Below, in pieces: positions 1-12,321 of a DNA stretch of 64,000 nucleotides. Both the position numbers and the translations under genes were made by a program. Source of the DNA: Portulaca oleracea (taxonomy: Eukaryota > Streptophyta > Magnoliopsida > Caryophyllales > Portulacaceae); assembly GCA_029582165.1 (NCBI GenBank), contig CM055881.1, positions 25,525,594 to 25,589,593 of the forward strand, in the 5' to 3' direction. The first letter of the stretch is position 1, and every line of letters starts with the position of its first letter. The notes under the pieces are model-generated. The model ran no database searches. It saw only the letters and a list, made by a program, of their open reading frames with translations, and was not told where the DNA came from.

Positions 1-2875
1 CTACTTGAACTCGACACAAAGGGTTGGGACCCCCAAAGGAATAGGTCGAGTCGAATCTGGACAAGGATTCAGTGAATTTCGTCCCTCTTTGAACAGGTCT
101 AAATCAGAGCATCATGGAAATGTAATATGAATCCTAGTCTATTTACCATACATAGAGGTGGCAATAAAACTCAAACATGATCAAACCCACCTACACCCAA
201 CCCAAAGGATCAGGACCCCCAAAGGAACGGGTCGAGTCGGATCTGAGACGAGGATTCCGTGGATTTTGTCCTTTGAACAGGTCTAATTAAAAGACACTAG
301 GGGGATGTTACCCACTTACAAGAGGAGGTGATCTCAAGAAGCCTCAAGCCCTTAAGCTCTCTACAAAACCCTACCAAGAAAATCCAAAATGTTGGCCCCC
401 ATACGGTGATCAAGAACTTAATGCCAACTGTACAAAGTTCTCAAACAATAAAGTTTGAAATCATGAAGGCCTTTCAACCTTGCCCTCAAAGATCTGGAAA
501 TTTCTCTCCTTCCAAGTGCACCGATAGAACTACAAAGGGTATCAACTTCCACACACTTGTAATCCAACTCTTCTTTAATATTCTTGTCCAAAGGACCAGA
601 AATATTTCAACAATATTTGATCTCCACCAAGATAAGCATCTCAATATGTACCCAATAACTGCACAAGGAAAATACTTACTTTGCCCCTTTTATGTCTAAG
701 TTGTGCCATAAGAAGATCCTTCTAGACTTTAACTCTTCTTAAACTATCAATAAGTTCGGAACACGTCACTTGAAATCAAATAAATATTTAACATAAGTCT
801 CCTTATGCATGAACCTCTTATGATAACTTCTTATTATTACATGTCCAAGCTTCGATTATAGAACTCATCACAAAGGTTAAGGATAACAATACTTCAACAA
901 AAGTAATCTTTATATTGCTTCACCCAGAAGCATGTTACCATCATGTCTCATGTATAGATCTCTCGTTTCACCAACCACACCATGCCTTCAAAAAAAATAA
1001 AAATGAGAACACACATTCTTCTATATCTATACCATGCATAACCCTGTGAATGTGATTGATTCATAATATTTATAAAATTAATGCTTGTGATTGATGTATG
1101 TGTAACTTGAAATTAGATCAAGCAGTGAACTCAAGGGTAGGTTGGATTTTCAAAATCAATCCTATTTGTGCAATCACCATTAAGGAAAGAAAAACAAATG
1201 ATGGATAAAACAAGTGAACCAGGATTGATACAGAATCACCACAATCACAGAACACAAGGGCTAAACTTGTTGTTTGATCTAAGATGCAGGAACATCACTT
1301 AGATAAGCTAGACTAGGATATAGAATCACCACCTAATCAACTACCAACATCTACTTATCACCACTTGATTAGCCAAATCAAGATACAGAAGTAAAAGTGT
1401 GAGTGTGAGTTGTTGGATACTCACAAACACGAGCTCAAGGCTTCTCATTCATAAACTCAGATAATGAAAATGAGTTACAGAACAGCCGAGCTAATAAAAC
1501 AGCAAGCAAGCACCTTAACTTAGCTTATTAGGTTTCCTAATCTCGAAAAAATCTTAATCTCGGCTTAATTAAGCTAAGATTGGCACAATTCAACGGCTTA
1601 ACATAGTTACAATAGCAAATAGATCAGGGAAGCACAAAAAACTTGACAGCACATCAAACTTGGGTGTTGATTCATCTGCTGCTGCTACTGCTTGGTCCAG
1701 TAGCTGTTAATGCTGCTGCCTCCCTTGTGTTTGCTGTAACTTGCTAATCTTTAACTCTAGCAAGCAGGTGGATCACCCTTGTTATCATACAACACCAGGT
1801 GAATATGAAAAATGGAAGTTAAAGGCTGATTTGGCCCTGAAATAACCAAAGTCCATCAGATGCTCCAGATTAAGCTGTTGGGGTAGTGATCAACTGTTCT
1901 GATCTGATTCAGCAGTCAATTGATCTCAAAATGGTGCATGCAATAGCTCTTTGGAAAGCTTATACGATGCACTTCAAAATGTTCCTAGAGCTTTAACCCT
2001 GGAAATCACTCAGTAAAGAGATATGCATACAAACAGATCAAGTGCCCTGCTGGATGAATGGCACTCTCATTCTGTGTTAGTGTGCTTTGCTGTATGAGCT
2101 AGCTTATAAGGGTCTGGTTGGTCTGATTCCATCAGTGAGCACACCTAGAACTACACATTCTGTCTTTTTTTTTTTATGATAAAAAATACATTGTTTTTTT
2201 AAATGACATATCTTGTAGCATTGCCCATTGAACAAAAGAATTAACAGGTTAATACATGTAAATTTCTTCAATTGGCCCCTCCATTGATGAAAACAATCTT
2301 GACTTCCATTTGGAGCAATTTTTGGTCTCAATAAGCAGCCAGAAGTAAAAGTAGGATAGCAGATACAAGTCCAAACACCCAAGAGAAAACATCTATTCAT
2401 GAGTTGTATCCAACGTTGGGTTAGCATCTCACCAACAAAAGAAACTTTATTTTTGTCAGTCTATCAATACAATCAGATATCGAGTTTGACAACTCAATGT
2501 TTTATTGAATAACACTAAACTTAGACCTTTGTTGTCATGACTAATTGCATCACAACCTTCATCGTAGCCATCATCACAACTAGCTGTAGACTAAGCCTCC
2601 AAGTAAGGTATGTACAGTATAAGGTAAATATGACTACAGGAGTTAGGCTCATGAAAAAATCCATCTTTAGGGCCCCACTGCTGATTTGTGAATCAGATAG
2701 CAGGAACGAAACTTAGGCAATGGAGAAGGTGGTCCTTCAGAACCAAAAATGAAACTATTCAATCATTCAACTGAATCACACAATCAAACACCAATAAAGG
2801 AAAGAATAATGTTGCTACAAAATGGTTTCCAACAACTAGGCAATATATACACTCAGTATAAGCAAAAGTAGCATA
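1..2875. other. No gene recognised; repeat-derived DNA
   Basis: No coding region is convincing. The first 300 bases hold two copies of a unit rich in GGGTCGAGTCGGATCTG-like words, each ending in TTTGAACAGGTCTA (88-101 and 272-285). The same 14-mer ends another repeat at 52300-52313, so it is probably a transposon terminus. A 123-codon open frame at 328-699 has no recognisable domain and is probably chance. The 1060-2090 stretch has the look of old LTR or intergenic sequence, but I could not assign it. Confidence 0.5.
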
Positions 2876-3078
2876 TCAAATCTCATTTCTGACAACGGCA
2901 GGAAGAATGTCACAAGAAGTTTCTTCAAAGCAAACATGGTCTTCAAGCAGTCTGTTATCGGCAATGTCAAGGCTCCGTTTGGTTCTTGGAAAATACAATG
3001 GAAAGAAAACTTTTGTCTCTCCTAACTAATTTGTTGTAAAAAGTCCCTTCTTCTCTACCAATCCCTCAAACCATTTTC

Positions 3079-3186
3079 TCCTATTGCAATTGTTAATAAA
3101 ATATTATATAAGAAATTATCAATCAAAGAGTGATATTGGAGACCGTGACAGTTAATTAAGTGACCAATAATATGGAACGGAGGGAG
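3079..3186 (-). mobile_element. Truncated Stowaway-like MITE
   Basis: The right end reads GGAACGGAGGGAG followed by TA, the typical Tc1/Mariner-derived Stowaway terminus with its TA target. Read on the minus strand, the body matches the complete copy at 21912-22169 (phrases such as CGGTCTCCAAT and AATTTCTTA). The other terminus is missing, so this is a partial copy. The left boundary is approximate. Confidence 0.65.
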
Positions 3187-4469
3187 TAATATCTCTAAGC
3201 TATGAAACAAAAGTTGATTAGCAAATATCATAATAATTGCTGGCATTGCATTATTATTCACCAAACATGGAATAATCCGTATCTTCAATTTGGTTGGAAT
3301 GAAAAAAGTGACTAGATTGGTCCATATATATATACCCTAGGTAATGGTAAAGTTAATTTGGTTAAATCGAAATATAAAAGCTCAAATGGATCAATACATT
3401 TCGTTAAAACAAAAGTAGCTAGTTAGCTAGCCCATGTGGGGTTCAAGGCCATGGGTTGGGTTTAGGGAGGGTACTCTAGTCTACGGGTAAAATGTGGGTG
3501 TAGACAATATCCATCCATACCCACCCCTAATTCGATACAAGATGTATGGTTCCTACTTCCTAATGGGCAAAAATAACTGTGAAACACCAAGATATTCCCC
3601 AATTGCACTAAATAGCAATGGAAAAAGCATTAAAAAGAGTAGCATGCTTCTTCCTACAAAATTTTGAGTTAACTGGAAATACACTCAAAATTTCATGTTT
3701 CACAAAGTCAATGAATGACAGGTGAGTGCTTAGATTTACTAGCATGCCGAAACATGCTAGTTCCTCTGGACAAGAAGAATCGCAGGAATGGAAACATGAG
3801 GCATAGTTGTCGCCGAAATTATATGGCTATTACTTGCAAGCGATCATATTGTTTTGATGCAAAGCAAAGCAAACCTAAACCCTTGAGGTGAAATGCCTAC
3901 TTCAGTGTTGGTTTGAGCAATAAAGAAAACTCATTAATTAATATGACAGAGCATGTCATGATAAATGATGAGCAGACTACAACACGAATTATGTGCACGC
4001 CCTTTTTGACGCACAAGGAAAATAAGTGAACACTATGAAAATTGCCATGGAAAGCAAAATCTCCATCCAAAGTAGGACAAAGAGTTCTTGTGCGGTCCAA
4101 TTCAGAATTGACTCCAGCACATACTATCGAATGCTTTGATCAACCAAATAAATTATTGAGAGACCTAGATAAAATCAATAGGGACTTCACGCTGAATAAA
4201 AGGTAAGACTAAATGGAGAAAAGAAGGTTCATTTTCTAGACACCCCAAAAGGAGTCATTTTTCTTTAAAAATAAAATGAAAGTATACTATAAATAATGAT
4301 CAAATGAACAGATGCACAACTCAAACCATACAAAAACCAAATACGTCCAAAATATCTACAAATTAGGCCACATTAAAGAAGCCATTATCCAAAAAATACA
4401 GGGCCTACATGAAAATGTCTTTTAAGCACTAAAGATGAGTTTCAACTCCCTCAAAAAATCTTCATTGTG
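3187..4469. other. Intergenic or intronic DNA, no gene recognised
   Basis: Unassigned AT-rich sequence. A short ORF at 3897-4100 on the minus strand has no recognised domain. CATACCCACCCCTA near 3516-3529 looks like a hAT-type terminus (compare the ends of 45994-46653), but I could not find its partner. If the ODB1-like exon at 5469-5815 belongs to a complete gene, this stretch would be in its first intron or beyond. Confidence 0.4.
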
Positions 4470-4781
4470 TTACTCTCCAGAGCCGTAGCAAACTGACAAT
4501 GAAGCAGCAAAATAATTTGTAGATTCCAAATTTCCTTCACATATAGACCCTATTGTACCAAGATCTTCCCCCCTCTTTTGTAAGACATCACAAGTCAGAA
4601 TACATCTATAAATAGCATCCCAAACAATGAAAGAAACCTTTAAGGGCGCTAAATACTTCAATATGACCTTGGAAGGTGAACCCAGGGAGTCGCCGCTAAG
4701 CTTTTGCAACTTTACATAATTACACATCAAATTGCCCTCTAGTCTGCTATCATGAAGCAACAGAAACAGGAGACCATTCAA
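4470..4781 (-). pseudogene. LINE reverse-transcriptase C-terminal relic (zf-RVT-like)
   Basis: The 103-codon frame contains an APLKVSFIVWDAIYRCILT block followed by DVLQKRGEDLGTIGSICEGN and a Cys-containing tail. This layout (PxKVxFFxWxA, then LTxDNLxKRG, then CxxCxxxxES) is typical of the zinc-binding zf-RVT domain at the C-terminus of plant non-LTR (LINE) polyproteins. The final HLxxxC part is degraded, and no reverse-transcriptase core or endonuclease is visible alongside, so this is a 5'-truncated dead copy. It lies in the same orientation as the ODB1-like exon upstream and may sit inside that gene's intron. Confidence 0.6.
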
Positions 4782-5468
4782 GTTCAGGATCCATTAGAAT
4801 ACGAACTCTTAATTTTACCATTAGGCCAAATTTAAAAGCAGCTTAGCTGAAAAATAGGTGTAAGTGGACCACAGAGGTGATGATCTAATTTGGTTAATTG
4901 GTTAAAGAAATTAACTAGCACTTCTGAATATCCGTATTCATTGATCGTGCATTCGTACACAGAGGGAAGGAATAGAGCACAGCATATCAGCTAGCTAAAT
5001 GGAGCATTCTACTCCAAATCACTACATTAAGGACCATAAAGAATGGATTTCTTCAGAGCTTTCTAGTGTTTTTCATGTACTTGTGTGTGGCTGAACCATC
5101 GAAAAAAGTTTCTGTACAGCATGAAAGTCACAAAGCTTCTTCATTTTACTCATGCTTAAAAGCTCAGCCTACAGAAATAGCCACTATTACACTCAATCTA
5201 TGTTCTCTTCCACCAACAGAACATTCTTTTTACCTGTAAACCCCATTCGAGAAGCAATTTGAACGTATTCTTACTCCCCACTACAGCATGCAACACCGAG
5301 CATATAAATTAATCAAAACTAAATCAAGACTTCAGCACAAATTGCAGACATAAATAGTCAAACCAATTGCCCATTTTGATCATTCATCACGACACTAAAA
5401 ATAATTAAAAAATTGCTCTTACGAGGAAAAAGATGAAGAAAGAAAAAAAAAGGGCATAAATTAGTTAC

Positions 5469-5815
5469 CAGGCTATGAATTTAATTGGAACCCCCTCTTC
5501 ATAACGAACACTGATTAGTGAATCCGGCACTTTTTTGTTGAGTTGCTTCAAAGTTTCTGACATGGGTTTGCTTATGCCCTCAGTGGGTACTTGGTGCTCC
5601 TCCTCTGCAACTTTTGTTCGTCCTCCTCTTCTCATTTCTCTCTCCTCGCTGTCACTGCCATGGTAGAAAGCGGCGCTGAGGTTGCCATTAAAAGGAGATG
5701 CCATTTTGTAAAGATTAGAAGCTCTGTACGACGATGAAGAACAACTTTTCTCCACACATGACGTCGCTATGAATGCTGTAGACTTTCTGAGCGATTTCAG
5801 CAACAGTGACGCCAT
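5469..5815 (-). CDS. First exon of organellar RAD52-like / ODB1-family protein (partial)
   Basis: Plant RAD52-like ODB proteins bind single-stranded DNA and assist recombination and repair in mitochondria or plastids. The N-terminus (MASLLLKSLRKSTAF) is Ser/Arg/Lys-rich and acid-free, as in an organelle transit peptide. The exon ends in a block around SETLKQLNKKVPDSLISVRY and KFIAW, which fits the start of the RAD52-like core, where the next residues should be a His-Ile-Val-Asn stretch. A donor site (G|GTAACT) splits the Trp codon, as expected in the family. I chose the Met at 5815 because the 13 residues ahead of it do not resemble a transit peptide. I found no downstream exon in the 5.4 kb to the left edge. 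The gene may have a long first intron running off the window, or may be truncated. Family assignment comes from memory of conserved motifs and is fairly, not fully, certain. Confidence 0.62.
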
Positions 5816-5854
5816 TTCCACTCGCCACCGACTCTGGAACACCCACACCCCCAA

Positions 5855-6569
5855 TTCTAGTTCAACCTCTAAACCCTCGCTAAAACCTTACAGGAAAAGC
5901 GCTTATACAGTCCTTGAGTTTAAATTAAGACCCATGGTTGATGTGGTATGCAGTATGCAGTGGATTCAAATGTTTGAAATAAAGGTGTTCACTGTATTAG
6001 GTTTTTTTTTTTAATTAGGAAAGGCGGAGGCGAGCCCCTTTTATCGACTGACCACTGTGCTATTACACTACTACATTCATATATGAGAAAATAAAATTTA
6101 TAATTTTTACTTCTAGTTTTACTAAAAAAAACTAGTTTGTGTCTATATATTTGAATGTTCAGATGTCTAATTTAAAGTAAAGGTAATAAAAAATTATTTA
6201 ATATATTATACTTGTTGAAATACTCGATAACATGTACTAATAATGTTGGAATTTAATTTAGAACAAAGTTTAATAATTATTTCAAGTTTACCACAAGTTT
6301 AAATATATGGCATTCAAACACCAAACATGATGCAAGAAGTTTGCATTCTTGATCTTTGTATTGAAACTAAACAAACAAAATCAATCTTCGTCTCTTCATA
6401 CTAATTTATAGGAAATCGCAAAACAAAGTGAAAGTCTTCATCAGCACATTGCCCAAATGGTTGTTCAGCTCCTATGTATTTTTACCAACATATATATGTA
6501 TCAAAAACAAAATAATATTAGATCATTTGTAGTTATGAACTAAATATAGTAAATGTGAACAAATAATAT

Positions 6570-6616
<47 letters not shown>

Positions 6617-7280
6617 GTAATAAGTATGGCAATGGGTAATTATGCAACTTATTTGGATTAAGAAAATATAAGAATTATAATGATATAAATTTTCTTAATG
6701 ATTTTAGTCATAAAATTTTGATTAATAATTATCATGATTTACTCTTAAAAATAAATTAGATAAAATAATAAAAAAATCACACATCCCACAAATAATCTAA
6801 TGATAATATCTAATAACATCTCTTAAAAGTAATTGCCATTATGATTAATTATTCTCCATTCCAATTTTAATATCGATATTCAAAAAAATTGGCTTTTCTA
6901 ATTGATTTCCTTCTATTAAGGTCTTGGTGGTTTATATTCTTCTTTTTGTAAAGTAGAAAAATTTAAGATTCAAGAGGAAAAAATTAAAGTAAAATGATTG
7001 TGCAATATGATATTCTAATCTATGTAATTGTCATATGTTGTGAGTCCAAGAAGTTAAAAAAAAACAAGGAATAAACTTATATTAATCTACCAATGTTGAT
7101 ATATGTAATTGGTATAAATTTGTATTTTACGATTTTTAAATTTAACTTTTCAATATTATATTCTATATGCAAGAAAATTTAATTATAATTAGAAGAATGG
7201 TACGACACAACTTGTACAAACTCGAGAAATTAAATACGAAAGTTTTATATAGAAGAATCTACTGATAGATGTTTATATAA
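5855..7280. other. Upstream intergenic region, no gene
   Basis: This holds the presumed promoter side of the ODB1-like exon and then very AT-rich DNA. Apart from the TA microsatellite at 6565-6612 I see no coding or element structure. Confidence 0.5.
6565..6612. repeat. (TA)n microsatellite
   Basis: Nearly pure TA dinucleotide run with one phase slip near the middle. Confidence 0.95.
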
Positions 7281-7494
7281 TGTTAGAGTTGTATTAACTA
7301 GGGTTGATTGTTTTAACCCGTGTTGGATAGGACTAGTTAGGAGTTAGGCATTTTGTACAAAGGCCTATATATATTAGGCTTTCTCCTTCTTGTATTTTTG
7401 CTCAGAAGTGTTTTCAAATAATTCAAAAAGTCTTCTTTTCTCTTTATTTTCTTCTTCCATTCCTCTCTAATCTGATAATTCACGAACACTTTCA
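7281..7494 (+). mobile_element. 5' LTR of a Ty1/copia element
   Basis: The segment starts TGTTAGAGTT and ends CTTTCA, giving the TG...CA ends of an LTR, and is followed immediately by TGGTATCAGAGC. It contains a TATATATTAGG promoter-like stretch and a T/C-rich downstream part. At 214 bp it is a normal size for a small plant copia LTR. I did not find a matching 3' LTR in the window, so the element is truncated or its end has decayed. The five bases before it are TATAA. Confidence 0.8.
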
Positions 7495-7506
7495 TGGTAT
7501 CAGAGC
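7495..7506 (+). other. Primer-binding site (initiator tRNA-Met)
   Basis: TGGTATCAGAGC is the standard plant copia primer-binding site, complementary to the 3' end of initiator tRNA-Met. It directly abuts the LTR end. Confidence 0.92.
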
Positions 7507-7581
7507 AGGATCTGATTTTTCGATCTTGCAAATTGGTCCCTTGATTCCTTGTTCGAATCGATCCTTATTTGTTAGTATCTC

Positions 7582-10460
7582 TTGGCATCAATGGTGAGTT
7601 CCTCAACACCGAAGGCTGTGATCCTTGATCCCTCATATCTGCTTTTCATCCATTCCTTCGATCATCCAGGGCAATCTCTTGTAGTCGAGGCTTTTAATGG
7701 CGAAGATTTCGAAATTGGAAGCGGTCAGCAACGATTTCCCTTTCCGCGAAGAAAAGATTGTGTTCGTTGATGGAATGTATCCCATACCCATAGCTAATCC
7801 ACCCTTGATTCCTATGTGGAAAAGGTGCAATGATATGGTAATCTCCTGGCTAGTAAACTCCTTACATAAGAACATCAGAGAGAGTTTGTTATACTCTGAG
7901 ACTGCTGCAATTCTTTGGAAAGAATTGAATGAGAGGTAAAAGCTAAGTTGTTTCAATTACAAGTGAGTGCTTTATCTCAAGGTGATTTGGATGTTGCTAG
8001 ATATTTCAATAGAGCAAAAAAGGTTTGAGATGATTTTCTATGGTCGGAGGGATGCCTCACTGTAGTTGTGGAAAGTGTGCTTGTGATATTAACATCAACA
8101 CAGCCTACAAACTTATGTTGAGAACCAAAAGGTCATTCAATTTCTAATGGGGTTAAATGAGAGTTATACTGCCATTAGGGGAAATATGCTTTTGATGGTC
8201 CCATTCCCTTCCTTGGCACAAGTATACTCTATGTTGTTGCAAGAAGAAAAATAGAGGCAAGTTAAAAAGAGCATCAACTTCTTAACTGAAAGTGCTTCCT
8301 TCCAAGCTTCTCGTTTTGATTCAAGCAACCAAAAGAAAAATGATGTCAAGAAACCCGGTAGTGCTCTGTTTTGTACTCATTGCAATAGACTTGGACACAC
8401 CATTGATAGATGCTACAAGATCCATGGATACCCAAACAAGAATGGAAACAACAGTAGGGGTAATGGGTATTCCAAGAATACGCCCTGATATGCTCATAAT
8501 GCTATGGGTTATGATGATTCTGCCACTGACTCTATTGTTTCATCATCCGTTGACCCCACGACCTCTGCTTCGTTTGTTCTACCAGGACTGAACCCTAAGC
8601 AGTCACAGCAAACGCTTAACTTCCTAAGAGGTCTGCAAACATTAGCAAAGATTTCTGAGAATCTTGAAGGTAACTCGGACCTGAGGGCAGCTTACATGGC
8701 AAGTAAAATTACCCTTTATTTTGAATCTACTTGTTTAGTTTCAAAAATAAAAGACAGAACCTGGATAATTGATTTTGGAGCAACATACCACATGGTTTTT
8801 GATAAAGAATAGTTGTGTAACATAAAGACCTTATGCAGACCAATTTTCATTGTTCTTCCTAATGGAGAAAAAGTGCAAATAACACAATATGGAGATTTAA
8901 AATTGGGAAAAAAATCTTGTGTTGAAGAAGGTTCTATTTGTTCCTTTTTTTAGCTTTAACATGCTCTCTGTTAAGAGACTCAACCAACAACTAGCATGAT
9001 GTGTAGTCTTTACCCCTAGGTATTGTGTATTGCAGGGTCCTTCTCTGAAGAGGTCGTTGGTTCTTGGTAAATCATCTCGAGAACTTTATATTTTTTTATG
9101 ATCAGTTGGCAAGCAAAATTGGGCAAGATAAAACTAGTGATCTTAGTAATCTCATTGATAACAAGGTTGAGAATGATGTTTGTGACAATGAGCAATATAA
9201 AGAAAAATTAGCTTGTAATTCTGGTTTTTGCACCAGTTTTTTGGTCAACACTCCTTGCAATTCGAGATGTAAAACTTGTGATTTGTGGCATACAAGATTA
9301 GACCATATTTCTTTGGGAAAACTAAAGAAGCTACCTATGATTACTTGCACTCACTCTGATTTCCACAATTCCATTATACATTCCTGTCCAATATGTCCAA
9401 AGGCTAAACAACAAAGATTGCTTTTTCCTTCTAGTGTCATATCTAGTGCTCAACCTTTTGATTTAATTCATATTGATGTTTGGGGTCCTTATTCAGTGCA
9501 AACCTACATTGGACACAAATATTTTTTGACTATTATCGATGATTTCACAAGGGGGACTTAGGCACATCTAATGGTGACTAAAAATGAAGCACTATCATTA
9601 ATCAAGTCCTTTGTTCTTATGGTTCAAACTCAATATGATAAGTATGTGAAAGTTATTCGTACTGACAATGCTCTTGAGCTTGGTCTTAGCCATGTAGCAA
9701 AGGTCTTCTTTTTCTTAGCAGGGAATCATTCATCAAACAAGTTGTGTGCTGACTCCTCAACAAAATAGGATGGTAGAAAGGAAACACAAGCACTTACTTG
9801 AAGTTAGTCGTTCCCTTCTCTTTCAATCTCCTTTGCCTACTAAATTTTGGGGTGATTGTCTATTGACTGCCATATATTTTATTAATAGAATGCCCACTCA
9901 TATATTGCAAGACAAATCCCCTTACGAGCTTTTGAATGGGAAATTACCTGATTATAATAACCTGAGAAGTTTTGATTGTCTACTTTGTAGCAAGGAAGGT
10001 CTAAATTCCAACCTCGTGCTATTCCATGTGTTTTTCTTGGGTATCCTTTGGGAAAGAAAGCCTACAAAGTCATGACACTTTACTGTCAACAGTTCATTAC
10101 ATCTAGAGATATTAAGTTTCATGAAAACATTTTCCCATTTGCCTTATAGTCTACTGATTCTCAACTATTCCCTGTTGCTCCTTTAATGCCTCATCATCCA
10201 GACAATGAACAAACTATTATCCCTAATGATCAACCAGTTGATTATGATATTGGACAAGCAACCAGGATACAACCACCTTTGATACCTCTTTACCATCTGA
10301 GCAAGCTCCCTCTAATCATTCAGAGACTGCCACACCTAATCCTCTTGTTAGAAGGGCTTCTAGGACACCCAAACTCCCTGCCTACACAAGATTATTCATG
10401 TTTTGCTCATGGGTCAAATGATGATTCAATGTGCTTTGATACTTTTACTAACCTTGCGTA
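7582..10460 (+). pseudogene. Decayed Ty1/copia gag-pol remnant (gag, protease, integrase)
   Basis: Pieces appear in copia order in shifting frames. They are a UBN2-like gag start near 7582-7940; a CCHC zinc knuckle at 8372-8413 (CTHCNRLGHTIDRC); the protease motif near 8760-8795, which reads WIIDFGATYHM with Phe where the family has Ser or Thr after the catalytic Asp; and a GAG-pre-integrase HHCC zinc domain with the integrase core at about 9280-10075 (DLIHIDVWGPY, then VIRTDNALE, then QNRMVERKHKHL). At least five frameshifts or stops separate them. Reverse transcriptase and RNase H are absent: the remnant fades near 10.5 kb where another repeat begins. It cannot make a working polyprotein. 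Confidence 0.85.
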
Positions 10461-10834
10461 GCAAGCTCCCTATTTTGACTTACATGCTCTCAATGCTGAA
10501 AGTCAATCTTTGTTTACTCATCTCGATTATAATCAGTTAATCCTGTTAAAACTACAAGCAAGTTCAAAAATCTCACCATATCATAATCAGTTACTAACCG
10601 TTGTTAAAATTTGTTGCAACTTCCCCCTAAAATATAGGAGATTCTTAATTTAAATGAAACACATCTCCAATAATTTATAATAGTTTTGGTCTTCGTAAAC
10701 TGTACAAATTTTTTCACCATATTGTTCACATTATTTATTTCTTACTTAATATCATGATATTTCATGAGAAAAAAAATAAATTTTATCAAATTTTATAATT
10801 TAATCACCTTTAAATTTATTATAATAAGTCATAT

Positions 10835-11012
10835 ATAATATAATATAATATAATATAATATAATATAATATAATATAATATAATATAATATAATATAATA
10901 TAATATAATATAATATAATATAATATAATATAATATAATATAATATAATATAATATAATATAATATAATATAATATAATATAATATAATATAATATAATA
11001 TAATATAATATA
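10835..11012. repeat. (AATAT)n pentanucleotide microsatellite
   Basis: About 35 uninterrupted copies of a 5-bp unit. The paralogous copy near 14790-14815 has only a few units, so the array expanded in this copy. Confidence 0.95.
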
Positions 11013-11020
11013 TCTAATTA

Positions 11021-11063
11021 TCTATATCTATATCTATATCTATATCTATATCTATATCTATAT
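11021..11063. repeat. (TATATC)n hexanucleotide microsatellite
   Basis: About seven copies of TATATC directly after the AATAT array. The copy at about 14815-14827 has one or two units. Confidence 0.9.
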
Positions 11064-11728
11064 AATAAAAAGCAATGTTTCCCCCACTCTCTTCCCTTTG
11101 TAGACACCGGATTATGTACCGAGAAAAGTGTACAAACCGGGAGCAACAAGAAAAGAGGCTAGAAGGAAAGCAAAGCCACCGGGCCTCCATCAATCAAAAG
11201 CCATCGAGCCAACTCATCACAAAAGTCTTCATTTTTCACCCTTTCCACATACATATGCCCACCATTTCGAATCCCATTTTTGCCACAAGTCTCATTGGCC
11301 CTATTTCTTTTGATGAGAGTAAAGTATACATTATAAGCTTTCGAACGCCTTTCTCAATCGGAGTACGGATGAACGAGTTATGACCGTTCGAAGTTGCACT
11401 TAGCCAGTTACATAGGCTAAGGGGCCTACACCAACTCCCAGGCCTAGAAACCAGGCCCAGAAGGCGGTCCGAGCCCAGAACAGCCACCGTAGGCCGCTTA
11501 GCCTACGCAAAGAGAAGCAACCTGCTTTCGTTCGCCACGTCACCGATCCTTGTCTTCTTCTGCCATAGGCCACTTAGCCTATGCGATATAAATTCGATTT
11601 TGGCGCCAGAATCATCATCATCCACATCCCTTGATCATAGCCTCAGAGATTGACCTTGTTGACCAAGAAATTGCCATAGGCCGTGTGACCTATGAGGTTG
11701 CATGGTGAGGCATGATTTTAGGATGAGT

Positions 11729-12321
11729 TAATTACATTTACCCTACCTGACTTATGTGGTAATAATTTTTGCACACTCGACATTTGAGAAATAATTTTCA
11801 CCATACCTGACATTTAAGTGGTCATAAATTTAAAGCCCCTCAGGTATGTTATAATTGATTTTTTGTTGACTTTTCCGGTGAACTGTAAAAAAATAAATAT
11901 GAAGTGACTTTTATACCCTTGTTATTATTTCCTTTGACTTTCAATTAAATGTGAAATGACTTTTATACCCTTAGTATTAATTGTCATGGCATTTTAAAAC
12001 CCAACCACTCCACTGATTCCTCTGATTCCTTTCCCCGGCACCCCTCCCATACAAAAAATGCAAACCTAACCCCTCCCAAACCACCATGTCTGTCTTCTAC
12101 TCTCCAACATAATCTTTTCCTTCTCAAATTAAAGGGAAACATCATAATTTCACATAGTGATATAGGGGTATTATTGTATTTTTCCATTTCCAATGACAAG
12201 TTACCGGATTCTAACACTAAAAATCACTTTCACTAAATGTCAGGTAGGGTGAAAATTATTTCTCCAATGTCGGGTGTGCAAAAATTATTACTGCATATGT
12301 CAGGTAGGGTAAATGTAATTA
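11729..12321. mobile_element. Long-TIR MITE nested in the LTR insertion
   Basis: About 95 bp at the left end (TAATTACATTTACCCTACC, then TAATAATTTTTGCACAC, then GAGAAATAATTTTCACC) recurs in inverted orientation at the right end. Long terminal inverted repeats (TIRs) with no ORF suggest a Mutator-like foldback MITE. I could not find a clean TSD, so the outermost bases are uncertain by a few positions. Confidence 0.75.

Larger units (their letters stand above)
10534..11098. repeat. Dispersed repeat, copy 1 (left part)
   Basis: Sequence from GTTAATCCTGTTAAA through the microsatellites to AATAAAAAGCAATG closely matches 14483-14870, apart from repeat-length differences. The copy resumes at 13630 after the LTR-type insertion at 11099-13629 and continues to about 13735. 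The TCTATATAATAAAAAGCAATG-type phrase inside it resembles the 5' end of plant Helitrons, but I could not identify a 3' hairpin-CTRR end, so I leave the class open. Confidence 0.7.

Noticed and set aside
328..699. 123-codon open frame on the plus strand
   Set aside because: No recognisable domain on either strand; likely chance in repeat DNA.
10835..11012. Possible telomere-like or centromeric repeat
   Set aside because: The unit AATAT is a simple microsatellite and does not match the plant telomere unit. The paralogue shows it expanded locally.
11050..11070. Helitron 5' end (AATAAAAAGCAATG) at three places
   Set aside because: The phrase resembles a Helitron start, but it lies inside a longer shared repeat and no 3' hairpin with CTRR end was found, so I did not annotate Helitrons.
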